A stretch of DNA of 64,000 bases from Diploscapter coronatus (lineage: Eukaryota; Nematoda; Chromadorea; Rhabditida; Rhabditidae), in assembly GCA_964036155.1 (NCBI GenBank), contig OZ038423.1, positions 1,674,001-1,738,000 on the forward strand, written 5' to 3'. The position numbers and the translations under genes are program-made. The notes under the pieces are model-generated. The model made no database searches. It was not told the origin of the DNA and saw only the letters and a program-made list of their open reading frames with translations. Below, piece by piece: positions 34,411 through 47,600 of the stretch; position 1 is the stretch's first letter; each line of letters starts with the position of its first letter.

Positions 34411-37400
34411 TGCTCTGATTTTGCTCTGCTTTTCTGCACTTTCATCGTATCGGCTCGTCGAAATGAATGCCCAAATTACACGACATTGAGCCTGAGTCCG
34501 AGATAGATAGAGAGAGAAGACTCGAAAGGACGAAGGCGAAGAGTTGACTGCCAGAGAGGAGAAGGGGTGGCTCATTAGAATCGCATTGTGCATGATTCAT
34601 TGGTAGAGAGGAGAGGAAGAGAAATTGAGACAGACATACGAGGAATGAAGCTATGAACTTACGAGTTGGACTTCAATCCTAATCGAAAAGAGACGCATGC
34701 TCGATATTCCTGCCTTGTTCCAAAGATCCCCCACTTCGATAAGCTCCATACAGCCATTCTTCATTGCGCATCAATGTTCATCGCCTTATTTCCGACATAT
34801 CAAGACAAACTTTGAGATGAGAGATCGCGATATATTATTACGTAACTAGATTCGCATTTTCTCATTGAAAAATTCTATTTAAAGAGGAAAGCGGACTTTT
34901 TTAATTTAAATCAGTGTGGTGTGGGGTTGCGAATTGAGTTGAAAGTGATGGGGAAATGGGGAAATTAAACTCGAGGGTGGAAGGCTAAGGGCTGAGGAGA
35001 ATTAATGGGAAGTACAGGCATTTGTGCTGTAGATGAAGAAATGAAGAGATGAAGCCTCCCGGCTTCAAGCCCCAAGGCTTCCTTTTCTTTCTTCCCTTCT
35101 TTCTCTCTTTCTTTTCTCTGCAGCTCTTTTCCCCTCTCTTTCTGTAGTCGTCGCTATGCCTGAAATCGATGCATAGCGTTGGTCGTTTCGCTTCTTCCTG
35201 CTTCTGCTTCTCTGTACTCTCCATCATCTCTAACTCATTCTTCTCTCTATTTCCATCCCCCCTCCCCCTTTCATTGGGTGGTTTATCCTTCTATGTCTTT
35301 TGCCTCAGACATCTTCTTTCACAATGTTAAGTAGTAATCAAGTCGCATCGGCTCTTTTAATATGTCTGCGATCAAAGAGTTTCTAAAATCCGACTGGATA
35401 AATTTGATACCAAAAAGTAGAGCTCGATGTGCTGATCATTTGGATGCCAAATTTTTCCTCTCCATATCAATTTGGCAATTTCTTTAATCTCAAGAACCTT
35501 TGAATTGTTATCTAATAGTTGCCAGCTCATCATACTTTGAGAAAGCGAGTCATTATTTTGTGCATTCATCCGGTGAGTGGCTTAGTGGCTTAGCTATATC
35601 CCCTCTGACTGCGTTTTGGGCCCTGCCTCTTGTGCCTTTCTTATTCTCGTGGCTTTATTCCTTGTGCATCGAACCGTGCTGCATTGCCTTCATCTCTCAG
35701 AGCGGTGAAAGAACCAAACTTAGAATTTCTCGTCAGTGCGCACCTGGTGCCTTCTCTTTTCTCGTTTCTCCTTCATTTTTTTAGCTTTACATAAGTCAGA
35801 GCAGCTTCCGGACTTATATTCGAAATTTCTACATTTTCGATGTGCTTCCAGAAATTGCCCTTCACTTCATATCGATATTTATCTTTCTGAAAGATATGCC
35901 TATTTTCGAATCGCGCGATTTCGTACCCTTCAATTGTTCGTTTTTCGTTCGTCCTGTTGTCTTGTCTTCTTTCCTATTTTTCATCTCTTCATCTTCAAAT
36001 ATGTCTGAGCAAAGAAGCTATTCATATTTTAGTAATTTCTCCTTTAAAGAACCCAAATATACACTTCATTATTTATTCTTTGTGAATCGGTTGCGTCTCT
36101 GGGAAATATCTCGGCAGGTGAATTAACCTGTCTTCTGAGTGAGAGAGGCCTGTCACTCGACCTGTCTGAGAATTCGTGCTCAAATGCCAGTCGAGCATGC
36201 TCCAATGAAAATGGGGAATGGGGAAGGAAACAACTGTTGATTGACTTGGGACTTGACTTGACTGTCAGCAAGAAAAGAGAGGGACCGCCCTGGGCAGGGG
36301 GCAGAGAGAAGATGGGCAGTTGTCAGCAGAACTAACAGAGATCCCTATATCCTTTAGTCTCAACCTAGACTTATTACTCTTAGTGTTTTACTCCAGCTCA
36401 TAAAAGTATCCCTTCTATTTTCTTGGAATTTAGAGCGATTTGCGTTTTCCAATTTCATTTCTATTTTTCTATGCTTCTCGGAAATAGTACGGGAAAAAAC
36501 ACACGTATAGGCTAATTTTTAAGTTCCAAGAAATTACTGTATGGCCCAATTGTATCATTTATTTTCCCATAAAATGTATAAATCTTGCCATCTATTACGC
36601 TGCATTCGATTAGAATACTCACTTAGATATTTCCTTCCCCCACTGCATAGAGTAGCGAAACTTTTCATCAAATGTCACAGCTCGCTTCTATATTCCTCTG
36701 AGCTCTAAATATGCCTCCTTTTTGCTCTCGCTCTTCCTTTCTATTCCATAACTTTTCATCTCATTCCCCCTTATTCTCTTAATCCCTTGATTTTTCACTC
36801 TCCCGCATCCTTTTAGGGATACTAATTTTAAGCTGCTTCTGGCTGCTTTCCTCCTTCAAAATCATTTATCAACTCCCAGAAAGATTGACTCATTGTTATT
36901 CGTGAAGCCGACCAAATCGAGGGATAATTTTTGTGCGAGCTTGGCTTAGCACAGTGGACAAATCGCAACGGGCGAAATGGCTCAAGACGATTGCAACGAA
37001 AATCCCGCCAGATCGATTTTCGTTGTTGATTGTGCTTGAGGTCCTCGTGCTGATTGACAGCCTTCTAGCTAAGGGCTCGTCAATTTTCATTTTCCCTTCA
37101 TTTTCTCTGTTCTGCCGGTCATTTCTCGGCCTCTCTAGTCTCTCTCTCCACCTGCATTATCTCTATCCTCCCCTCTTATCCCTTATCTCTTTGTCAAGTT
37201 GTAATATTCGCAGTCTCTCTCTCTCTCTTCAATAGTGTTCCCTCACTTCGTGTGCAGTTTTATAATATGATTGCCCTCACCTTGCTTGCCTCATAATTAC
37301 CTATTGACCGCTTTCATCGGCCAATTACATTAGTGTATCACTTTCTAAGTGCTCGGCACATAGCATCCCCCGCGTCAGCGAGAAATGTCTAAAATATTTA

Positions 37401-38115
37401 TGCTAAGAGAAGAGCGATTAAACTTAATGAGAGGGACAACCTCTTAGCTTGACTTCACGAATTAAATAATCCAACTTAGGGAAGTTAAGGAGAAAGTCAA
37501 GAATACGTGAGGAATCTTGGCAAAAAAGCGCATGTCTTATGTCTTTGTTGTATTCATTCACTTTCATTCTGTACCTTCTCTGAAAACGCTCTAAATCTGG
37601 CTGCCCCGAACAATCCCAAATTCTACCTCTTCAATACAGAACTCACGCTTCTAAGGGTGGGTAAGTTTGCAAAATCGCCGAATTCTTCTATCCAAAGCGT
37701 GTCCATTTTACCGACATCTACCGTATATCCCATGCTAATTATCTCTCCCGAAAGGCTAGCATTTCTTTGCCGTATCAAATTTGGCTTATTATAATATATT
37801 GGGATGAAAATCGGGAAAGTTTTAATGAGCCTAGTTAGCGGAAAAATGAGGCTCGCAGAGGGGGAAATGCAAAGAAAAGGAAGGGAAAAGGATACGCATA
37901 CATGACTTGTCTTCGTCCTTCTTGCTTTGCGCATTTCACTGATCCTGCCCTCTTGAGAAAGCTGATTTATCTCCGCCTGTCTACAATATCTGCCGGCCTT
38001 GCAAATTGCCTAGCAGCTCTAAATCAAATCAATCGATCGATTGCCCTCTGCCGCAAACATTTTCGACTACTACCCCGGCCTCGAGCGATGCGACCTCAGC
38101 AGTGGCGAATCCACG

Positions 38116-38175
38116 ATGGCCTCTGCACTCACCGTCATCCCTCCGCCCATTTCGAGGAGACTTGCCAGAGCTATG
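38116..38175 (+). other. Weak candidate first coding exon of a long innexin isoform
   Basis: A GC-rich patch at 38040-38180 stands out from the AT-rich surroundings. ATG at 38116 opens 20 codons, rich in Pro and Arg (IPPPISRRLARAM), before a possible donor ATG/GTGGGC. It ends in phase 0, as required for the exon at 39748. The donor is poor and the other two frames are also open, so this is speculative. Confidence 0.2.
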
Positions 38176-39285
38176 GTGGGCTCATATAGGCCAAATATAT
38201 AATTTGCAAATCACTATTCCATATGAAAAATGCTATTCTATCATGTATCATGTAGAAACCATGCGGTCATATTGTAATTGATAGCATTAGTTAGATTATT
38301 CTATTTTCATTGCATCTATCAAAATGACGATAAATAGAGGGAAAAGGCAGTGATCTTCATCGCTTTTTATGCAAAAATTCCTTCCTGTTTCAATTCACGA
38401 TGAAGAGTTTGCACTTTTCGCGAGTTTGAGTAATGAAATCGAGAAAAATGCACCCCACACAATTCAAGTAACGGAGAGTGTCGCAGCGCTTTTCCCTCCT
38501 CTCAGCTCACCACCTCGGGGAAATGAGATTTCGGTGTCTTATTTATTGGTTTGGATTTATTTTCTCCTCTCTCTCTCCCTCTTTCCCATATATGGAAATT
38601 GGACATGGATATCGACACAGACAGGGATAGAGCTGTAAGGCTGTAGGGCTGTCCTCTCGTATCAGTGTGAATAAATGTGAGAGCCCGGCAAAACTTGGGA
38701 AAAAGACGGAAAAATGGAAAGAAAAGCAGATTCAATTTGCGAGTATCTTGTTCTGCCTCCTCTGTCTTCGTGCCTAGTTGTGCATCCGCACAGCCACTTT
38801 GTCTTCTCTATCTTCAAACGGCTCACCTTTCACCTCGATTCATTATCTTCGGTATTTGTTATCAGTTCACGATGACCATCGCTTGTAAAATATACGTGCT
38901 ATTCCTTCTTTACGTTTTCTATCATAAAATTAGGAAATTTTACAAGTTGTGGTCATTCTAAAACGGGGACTCGGGTTATATATTGTAACAGTCCAATAGA
39001 ATAGTTTAGTTGAAATTTGCAAGTTTATGTCCAAAAGCTTGGTTTGATTAGATCTTGGCATAGAGTCGCGCGGGTCATTCCAAGCAGCTTCCTCCGCTTG
39101 TTAGTCCCTCTTCTTCTCTTTTCTGATCTAGCATCTCAGACTCTCAGAGTTTGTTGCAACAGCTATAAATATCCATATATATCCATACATATCATCATCG
39201 ATTCTTTTTGTGTATCGTAGAAATTGTTCTTTTTCGTATGGCAACATGGAAACCACGTGACATTTGCGAAATATCATTTAGCAAT

Positions 39286-39459
39286 CAGACCTAGGGAGAA
39301 CTTCAGCAAGAACGAACAAATTGTAGGGGAGGGGGTATACAAATCAAACATTTTTCTATAGAAAGTTGATACTTAGGGGGGGTACACATCAAGATTTTGG
39401 TAGAATATTTTGGCTTAAGGGGGTCCGCAAGGAGAGTTTAGTTAAGCGCTGTCTAGACA
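39286..39459. repeat. CAGACCTAGG-family element
   Basis: CAGACCTAGGGAGAACTTCAG at the left; GCGCTGTCTAGACATG at the right. Inside are two facing GGGGGTA(C/T)AC blocks, as in 58359 and 60877. Confidence 0.7.
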
Positions 39460-39557
39460 TGCTAGCAATACATATCGTTCTCTTGTAAAATAATAAAACA
39501 GTATTATTTTGCATATGTCATTAGGTTCCCAAATAGCCTTTTTCGTATATAAATTGT

Positions 39558-39713
39558 TGTGTATCGTTGATTGGAGGGCAAAGTTTCGATATTCATGCAG
39601 AAGCAATTAGAAATCGAATTTTGGAGGAACGAAATAGTGAGTCGCGTCGAAAGGAAACCAGATGAATAACGTGATTTGTTGAATATCGACGCGTTCTCCC
39701 CCAATCGCTAATA
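39558..39713. repeat. ~160 bp repeat family, third copy
   Basis: TGTATCGTTGATTGGAGGGC to CCCCCAATCGCTAATATA, with GTGAGTCGCGTCGAAAGGAA inside. It ends 34 bases before the candidate innexin exon at 39748. Confidence 0.8.
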
Positions 39714-39747
39714 TAAATGAATTGAAATTCATATGTTCATATTTTAG

Positions 39748-39867
39748 CACACGAACCTCAAGAAATGCGAGCGGCTGAATCACGTGGCTCGCTATCCGGT
39801 CCATCCTTCGAGTGCCGCTCCGCACGACACTAAATTCTCCAAAACATACCTCAACAAGGATCGAAAG
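39748..39867 (+). CDS. Candidate N-terminal extension exon of the innexin
   Basis: A 120 bp open exon runs from an ATTTTAG acceptor to an AAG/GTTTAT donor. It reads in phase into the exon at 41657, upstream of the conserved innexin start at 41672, adding about 45 residues (40 here plus FLSAG). The peptide is basic and polar (NLKKCERLNHV, HPSSAAPHD, KTYLNKDRK). GC content and codon choice look coding. C. elegans UNC-7 isoforms have long N-terminal extensions of this kind, but I cannot show homology. Its own start codon is not located. Confidence 0.5.
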
Positions 39868-40490
39868 GTTTATCTTTATACTTTATAGGGTCCGTTCAGG
39901 CGTTAGTTGCAACTTGCAACTCGCTCGAAATAATATGGGAAACCAAGAGAGCACAAAAAATGATGCAATCTGATGCGTGCAAAAACATCTCTTCAAATCA
40001 TCTAATAAATACAAAATAATAATAACATACTACGGTTAAAATTAAAGAGAAAATTTTGAATGCAGATGGAAATATTTTTCCTATCCTCTACACTTATGCA
40101 ATAGTTTCTATGTGTTCCTTCAAAAAGTTTTATCGTTGCTGAATATCCTAATTCATAGAAAGATCTACAGTAAAAAATGCCCTCTAATATCAAATATCGC
40201 CAAAATTCCTACTGTAGGAAGCTTTCTGCGTAAGGGGGCTACACATCTGCAATTCCTGCCTATGCATCGCGAGTTAATTGGCCCAATCTGCCTCAGTCTG
40301 CGTAAAGATGTGAAGATTCTCGCATTTCTTATATCCACACAGCCATTTTCCTCACTTTAGAACAGTTCATTCCTTTATTCATGCAAAATCTGAATGGGCG
40401 CCCAAAATGCGATGAGAATAAGGACCGGAATCTAAGTTGGCATTACTTTATGGTATATAGCTGGTAAGATAAATTAGGCCGCTTGTATGT

Positions 40491-40608
40491 TGCCCCTAAG
40501 TTGCTCGTGTACTCTTTCATAGTTTACCCCCGTTTTCTCGAAAATAGCAAGAGGAAGAGAAAAAGGGAGTAAAACTACAAGAAGGTAAGAGTAACTTAGA
40601 GGTAAAAA
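40491..40608. repeat. Inverted-repeat element, TACCCCTAAGTTG family
   Basis: TGCCCCTAAGTTGCTCGTG pairs with GAGTAACTTAGAGGTA. The interior has CTCGAAAATAGCAAGAGGAA. Confidence 0.75.
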
Positions 40609-40654
40609 GTGCAAGAGACCAGATTTAAGAGTACTTTCGCGGAACTTCCTAAGC

Positions 40655-40799
40655 AGACGTTGGAGGTTTGCCGATTCGATATTCGAATTTTGCTGAGAAA
40701 TGTTGTAGCCTACTTTCAATTCACTATTCGGCGTTATGGATAAGAGCATTAGACAATGACGAGTCTTATATATCGGATCGACAAACTTCCAACGTCTGT
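40655..40799. repeat. Inverted-repeat element with a second copy at 59929-60068
   Basis: CAGACGTTGGAGGTTTGCCG at the left and ATCGACAAACTTCCAACGTCTG at the right, with CCTACTTTCAATTCACTATTC in the middle. The two copies agree closely over their full length. Confidence 0.85.
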
Positions 40800-41417
40800 T
40801 CCTAAATTCATGAACAGTTTATCTGACTCCATCCTTTGTCATTGTTTAGTTCTTCATTTCTCAGTTCTCCAATTCGCGACTCCATCTCACCACTGCACAG
40901 CTCCATTTTCTCATTTCCGTCGCTTCCTCAGCTTCATCTTCTCTTTTCTATAAGCCTCGTTGTTTTTGCCATTTCTCTCCTCTCCTCTCTCGTCTCTCAT
41001 CTAAATTTTCCCCTTTCGCATTGAAGGCTCACTTACTCCTTCACTCCTTTCTTGGCATGTCAAGCCTTATTGAAAATTTCTCGTCTTTTTACCGCGTTCT
41101 CTCTTTTCTGTCCACACATTTCTGCCTCGGGCCTAGATGCCTAACTAAACGAAACCTTCCAAAAATTGGATCGCTAGAGATATCTTCGCGCATATAGGAA
41201 TATCAAATGTGTCAAGGGAAGAGAGGACTATCTTTGTCTCAGACACACGTGCATCTGATGCAATGTTGCATGGTTGTTTTGAAGCGAATAAAATCATATT
41301 TATGACACATGTCAGTATATCTGTCTTCAGTTTACCTGATAAGTGCTGAAGTCAAAACTGAAATCGAATAGAATATGTTGGTGGTGACCCAATACTTCTG
41401 TCAGCTACTGTATTTCA

Positions 41418-41616
41418 CAGCGCGTGCAAAAAGTCTGGGACCGTTTTTGACTTCTTTTCAGCAATTCATGATCAGGATAGGAGTCACTAAAACTTTCTAA
41501 AAACTTGAATATTACCTTCACTTAAACTTATGCTATCTATCTGCATAATTTTATTCAACTTGCCATGAATTTTAGACTTTTAGTGTGAAAAGCGGCTCAG
41601 ACTTTTGCGCACCCCG
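41418..41616. repeat. Mariner-type non-autonomous element
   Basis: CGTGCAAAAAGTCTGGGACCG at the left and CTCAGACTTTTGCGCACCCC at the right, the usual form of mariner termini. The same family recurs at 44375-44600. There is no transposase frame. Confidence 0.75.
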
Positions 41617-41671
41617 TAATTGCGCTAATATCTTGATTAATGGATTGAATTTGCAGTTTCTCTCGGCCGGA

Positions 41672-44600
41672 ATGCTGCTGTACTACCTGGCAGCCATATT
41701 CAAAGGCCTCCACCCGCGGGTCGACGATGATTTCGTGGACAAACTCAACTATCACTACACTTCGGCCATCATATTTGCATTCGCAATCATTGTTTCCGCC
41801 AAACAATATGTCGGTACGCAGAGAATCAAAGAATGTATCGTATTGTCAGTGAACGATTACTTGAGACCAAGCAAACCACACGGACTTTTTATGTGTGCCA
41901 ATTTTACGTGTTGTTTGCATCAGACTTTAAGCTATTAAATCATCATATTCAAGGAATTAGTCAGTCGACTATTTGTGCATACGCAATACACACTTTGCAT
42001 ATTCGAATTTGTGCACCATTTATTTCGCGTCTCAAGTTATCAGTCAACGACAATAATATATCAATATATAATGCATATTGGAATTTTATGCCAATCGCAT
42101 GCGTTATTGAACGAGAACGTTCGCGTTTGGCTCTTAATGAACCATAAAATATCATATTTTATCAGTGGAGAAATGATGTTAAATTGCAGGATACCCCATA
42201 CAATGTTGGGTTCCTGCGCAATTTACAGACGGTAAGGAAGAAATTGGGGAATTTTGAAGAAGGTTGATTGACTTTAGCTTGGGAACAATATACGGAAAAC
42301 TATTGCTGGGTGGAGAACACGTATTATTTGCCTCTCACATCTGCTTTCCCACTCGAGTACGGCGACAGGAGGTTGATTACCATAAATTATGTTATCAGTG
42401 GTAATGACATGATTGTTGAAGGGCACGCCAAATCAGCTACTACCAATGGGTTCCATTTGTTCTGGCTCTCGAGGCTCTATGTTTCTATATTCCCTGCATT
42501 ATGTGGCGAGGCCTTCTGCATTGGCATTCAGGTATCTTTGACATACTTGCAAAAATAACATCATCTTTTCCTCCTTCATCTGAAGAGAAGTCATAGATAT
42601 AGAAGGATATCCTATAAAAGCTGAATCTAATTCAATTTGATCTTGAGATAAGTTGCACCTGATAGAGCCTTTCATGGATGATGAATTGAATTATTCGTTG
42701 ATTTATGATTTGTTATGAAGTCTCGGGTCTTACGGTATAAGTTTTCGCAGGCATAAATGTGCAGTCGCTGACGCAAATGGCGTGCGACGCGCGAATGATG
42801 GACGCGGATGCGCGGGCCGCCACCGTTCAAACCATTGCTGGCCACATGGAGGATGCACTCGAAATACAAAGAGAGGTACGAGTTAACAGGAATTAGTCAT
42901 GTAAAAAACAATTCACCAGTTTCGAAATATTATTGATTGGGAGAGAACACGTCGATATCCAAAAATTACGCTATTCTTCTCGTTTCTATTCTACGCGACT
43001 TACTATTTCGTTCCTCCAACATTTGGTTTCTAATTGCTGCATGAATATATCGACTTTGCTCTCCAGTCAGCAATACAAAAATACCAAAAACTTCATTAGT
43101 TTACGATATTAGAGAAGCCGTAATCTGGGAGGCGTGCAAAGTGGTGCACGATTATTTTTCACCGTCTTAGAAAGGGAGAAATAAAATGTGAAAAGAAGAG
43201 GCTGGCCTGAAATCGCACGCATCTTTCCCTCCCCATTTTCGACCTTTCAAATTTTAAATTCAACAATACTGCCACTCTTTATTAATGATCGTACTACCTC
43301 TACTGTAATAGTTCGTACTATTTTTTACTAACAACTCAAGTAAACTATATCGATAAAAGAACTATTGAAAATGATAACGATATGATTTAGGTGACGGACG
43401 TCTCAGGCCTTTGTGTCTCGAAGCGATGGGGCAATTATGTGACCTGTCTCTACGTCTTCATCAAAATGCTCTATTTAGGCAATGTTGTCCTGCAAGTACG
43501 TCCAATTTGGTTGAAACTATCTCATAGTTACCATTTTAGGTATTTATTCTGAATAGCTTTCTGGGAACCGACAACCTGTTTTACGGCTTCCACATTCTCA
43601 AAGACTTATTGCATGGAAAGGAGTGGGAAGTCAGCGGCAATTTTCCGCGCGTCACCATGTGCGATTTCGAGGTTCGTGGGAAAATTTCTAGAGATTCTGA
43701 AGCCTGCATTCGGAACGACGACGAATATTCGATTAGCTTAAATATAAAAGAATAATTTAGGTTCGAGTTCTCGGAAACGTGCATCATCACACCGTGCAAT
43801 GCGTCCTCATGATCAATATGTTCAACGAAAAGATATTTCTATTTCTATGGTCAGATTTGAAGACACTTTGGAAATGTTGTAATATCGTAACATGAGAAAA
43901 AAAAGCTAGGATGGATAAGTTAGGAGTAGGTGTAGAGCAGAGATTATTTTGCTACTAAATCTCATATGTTACGATGTTACAACTTTTCATTTCGATTTTC
44001 AAACGATAAAATAAAGTTATAATGTTCATGATATTTTAATTCAGGTTCTGGTATTTTATGGTCTCTTTCGTTTCGGTATTCTCCATGTTTCATTGGATCA
44101 TCATATCATTTCTTCCGGGACAAGTTCGGCTTCATTCTAAAGGGAATTCTAATTGATTTAAATTTCAGCACATGAAATTCATTAGGAAATATTTGCGAGC
44201 CACGGATTTGGCGACGGATCGACAGTCTGTCAAGAAATTCGTGCATAAATTTCTAGGATTTGACGGGGTAGGCCATTTGATTTTTATAGTGCAATGAATA
44301 AAAGCTGAAAGTAAAACACAGTATGAATAACTCATTAACCTGCTAATTTGAATAACTTGGCTTAGTACTTTTATACAGGGTGCGCATTAAAATTCTGGGC
44401 CGCTTTTAGCCTTCTTTTAAAAATTCATCGCCTGGATAAAAGTGAATATATAATCCTTTAAAATCTTGAATATTATATTCTCATTTAGCTATTCTATCTC
44501 TCTCTATGCATAATTTTATTTCATTTTGTTACGATTCGACATTTTTACAGTGTAAATTTTGAATGCGAAAAACGGCCCACAGACTTTTGCGCATCCTGTA

Positions 44601-47600
44601 AATTGATTTTTAAAGAGAATATTTTCTGTAGGTATTCTGTATGCGAATGATATCGGCGCACGCAGGGGACATAATGGCGACCGAACTGATCGTGGCCCTC
44701 TGGCACAACTTCAACGATCGAGTTCGAAAGGTTAGCTCCTTCCTTCTACATGTGTGCTTTGCACTCAAATGACAGGCCATTTTGTGCATGTGTGAACAAA
44801 CTGCAAAATAATGAGTGACCATCAATCAGTATTCAATATATTCCTCATACTAATTAGAATGAGAAAGCCAATCAATATGCCTTACTAATAACTGACAATG
44901 ATAAAATGACTGACTAATTTATAAATATTTGAAATGTGCATAACTATATGACTTCTTTCTTGCATTCATTCATATATTCTCTCAGTCTGAGATGTACCGT
45001 AAAGTCTAAAATAGAGAAGTCCATGAAATTTTCTACTTTTCAATCCTCAAATTTGCAAGCCGCCATAACTTTTCATCTAATGACCGTAATTAGTTTAACT
45101 TTTAAGGCTAGATCCGCTATGTATACGTTCTAAATAGCATTATAAAACACTTCCTAGGATTGTTTGAGTAAAATAATGGGCAGCTTCGGTATTGGGGGTG
45201 GACTTCCAGTTTAGGCGGACTTCTATTTTAGATCTTACGGTAATTTCCGTTTCCGCATTTCGGCGTTTCAATTTTGATGTTTTGTTTCTAAGATCCAATT
45301 CAACTCGACGGAGTCCCTCAACCACTGAGAGAGGCTTGAGGGCCTGAGTTATTCATTCACTTACTCACACACAAACAGCAACGTATGTTTATCCAATCTA
45401 AATGTCTATCAATCGGCAGATTTGTGATATACAACTGGCGATATGATTTTTGTTACTTCCATATATGAAAGGGGCGATCTGGAGGTCACATGAAATGAAC
45501 ATCTTTTCTAAAATAAACTTTATTATTATATAAATCAATTTAAGAACAGTTGCATCATATATACAACACAAAAATAGACTACTTTCATGTACCATTTCGT
45601 ATGTTAAATTGCAACTATTTTTCCAGGTTGCAATAATTTATGAGACCTCGAGATAGCCCATATAAGTATTGCCTGCATCCCGTAGAAATTCAAATTCAAG
45701 CATTCTTTCGGGCTCCCAAATTTGATTTCTCTCTGATTCCTCGATTATCGATTCTCTATCCCATTCATGGTCAGGGCTGACGGCAGAGTGTAAACCCTTA
45801 TCCAGTATAACATACGCAATATCATAACCACTTTTGTCCCTCCATGCTTTATCATTTCATGAGTGTTTATAAACATTCATCGACAAGCTCTTTGCCGACA
45901 ACCCTGTTCATGGTCACTTCATCGAGCGGCCCTCAGGAGACTTCAGAAGGCCTTCCCATTCCCTTTCGTGGCAATTAATCAAAGTAGTAACGATACGTAT
46001 CAGGAAATCTTCGTGAATTTCTAAATGTACAAAATGGTCTCTTGTAGTTTTTACCATGTGAAAACAGATAAAAACTGCAAACTGGTGAAAGATTTATCGC
46101 TTTTCAAAATTTGGTAAAACTACAGGGGGTCTACAAAATATGCCACTCTAGCTAGCACTTATCGTACTACATTATTAATTTCCATATTTTTTATGTAGTT
46201 TGTGATTTCCAATAGAAGAAAGTCTAGAAGGGCCGTCGTTGAGTTGAGTTGGTCAGTTTTCTCGAATTCGAATCTGACTACTCAAGTTGCTCATTGATTT
46301 GACTTATTTACTGTTACTGATCTGATATGAGAACAGACTTATCCAAAAAAAAACCCCCGCATTTGTTAGACATGGCGTGAGAAAAAAGCGAAAAATACCC
46401 TCGTTGTCTGCCACCGCGCGTTCCCATGCTATTCGCTATTTTTCTCGCGTCATATTTAACACATGCGGGTCGAATTTAAGAAATCTGATTAGGACACAAC
46501 TCTGCATCTCTGCTTCATGGCATGTTAAAGCCGATAGTGTTGCAAGGCTTTCTTCAGATTCTGTTCATAACTTACAAATGACTACTTATTAAATGGGCTG
46601 GGCGGTTTAGTTATATAAACCTAAAAATGAATTTCTAGAAATCACCCGACCAAAATGGCCCTCCATCAACCTAAACAAACACACGCACATATTTACCTAG
46701 AGCAAAATGCAAACGGTACAGTGTATAGAGTGTGAAATTTTGACATTTTGAACTTTGGCATTTCCTTCCTTTTTTCTGCAAGAGATATATTAGTGTCACC
46801 ACTGTGTCAAATAACATTTGATCTAGAACGAGATATGCGCTAATTAAACCGCTCTCCCCATTTTCAATCATTCGATTCCAGTCTTGGCATTCCTTTATTC
46901 CTTCGATTGCTCTTGTAGTCCATTGCCTGTTGTCTCGCAAATGTGTATCGTGAAATGGTGTCATAAAAATTGCGAAGAAAGAGACACATAGAAATGTGAT
47001 TTTTACCCGTAGGAAATCACAATTCCATGGAATCTCGAACCTGCTTTTGTGTAGAGAAAATGTGGTTGGCTTGGGGATTGAGTAGAGAAAGATTGCTGTA
47101 ATCGAAGAAGTGGTGATTGAAACGATTTAAATGACGTAATTGCAGAGCCCGATCGAAATGTTCGAGGGCGGAGTGAGTCAGTCACCCAGCAAATTGGATG
47201 CAAACTTCAAAACATGGCTATTGGGTCAGACAAGGTGAGATTTTATTTACATAAAAATACTGGCCTCTTGTATTTATGACCAAATATGATCAAGAAAAAT
47301 GAACTATCATATGATCATAATTGTCATTTTTACCTAAGGCTTAAAAGAGGCCATCTGGGCCAAATATATACAAGAATTTTCATTTGATTAGTCGCGTAGC
47401 CCGTGTTACAAGTAAATTTATTAGTTTAATGGTTCAATGACAAGTGCCTATATTTCCATTTCGATTGGACGTTTCCATCTCTTCCAAATAGCCAATCATC
47501 CCTCTCTTCTGTCACTTGCATCAGCAATATCTTTATCGCTTCTCTCTCAGTTCATAATGCATTCATGTTGTGTCGTTGTGTGAAGTTCAGCTTTAATATA

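Larger units (their letters stand above)
33391..39285. other. Long intergenic or intronic region upstream of the innexin
   Basis: Mostly AT-rich with pyrimidine-rich + strand blocks (about 33860-34200, 35070-35280, 37080-37250). No exon is firmly supported. A (CTT)n tract lies at 34353-34410, and one weak exon candidate at 38116-38175. If the innexin has an N-terminal extension, its 5' exons are here. Confidence 0.45.

Noticed and set aside
34324..34593. Minus-strand frame with a poly-Lys run
   Set aside because: It is the translated (CTT)n microsatellite.
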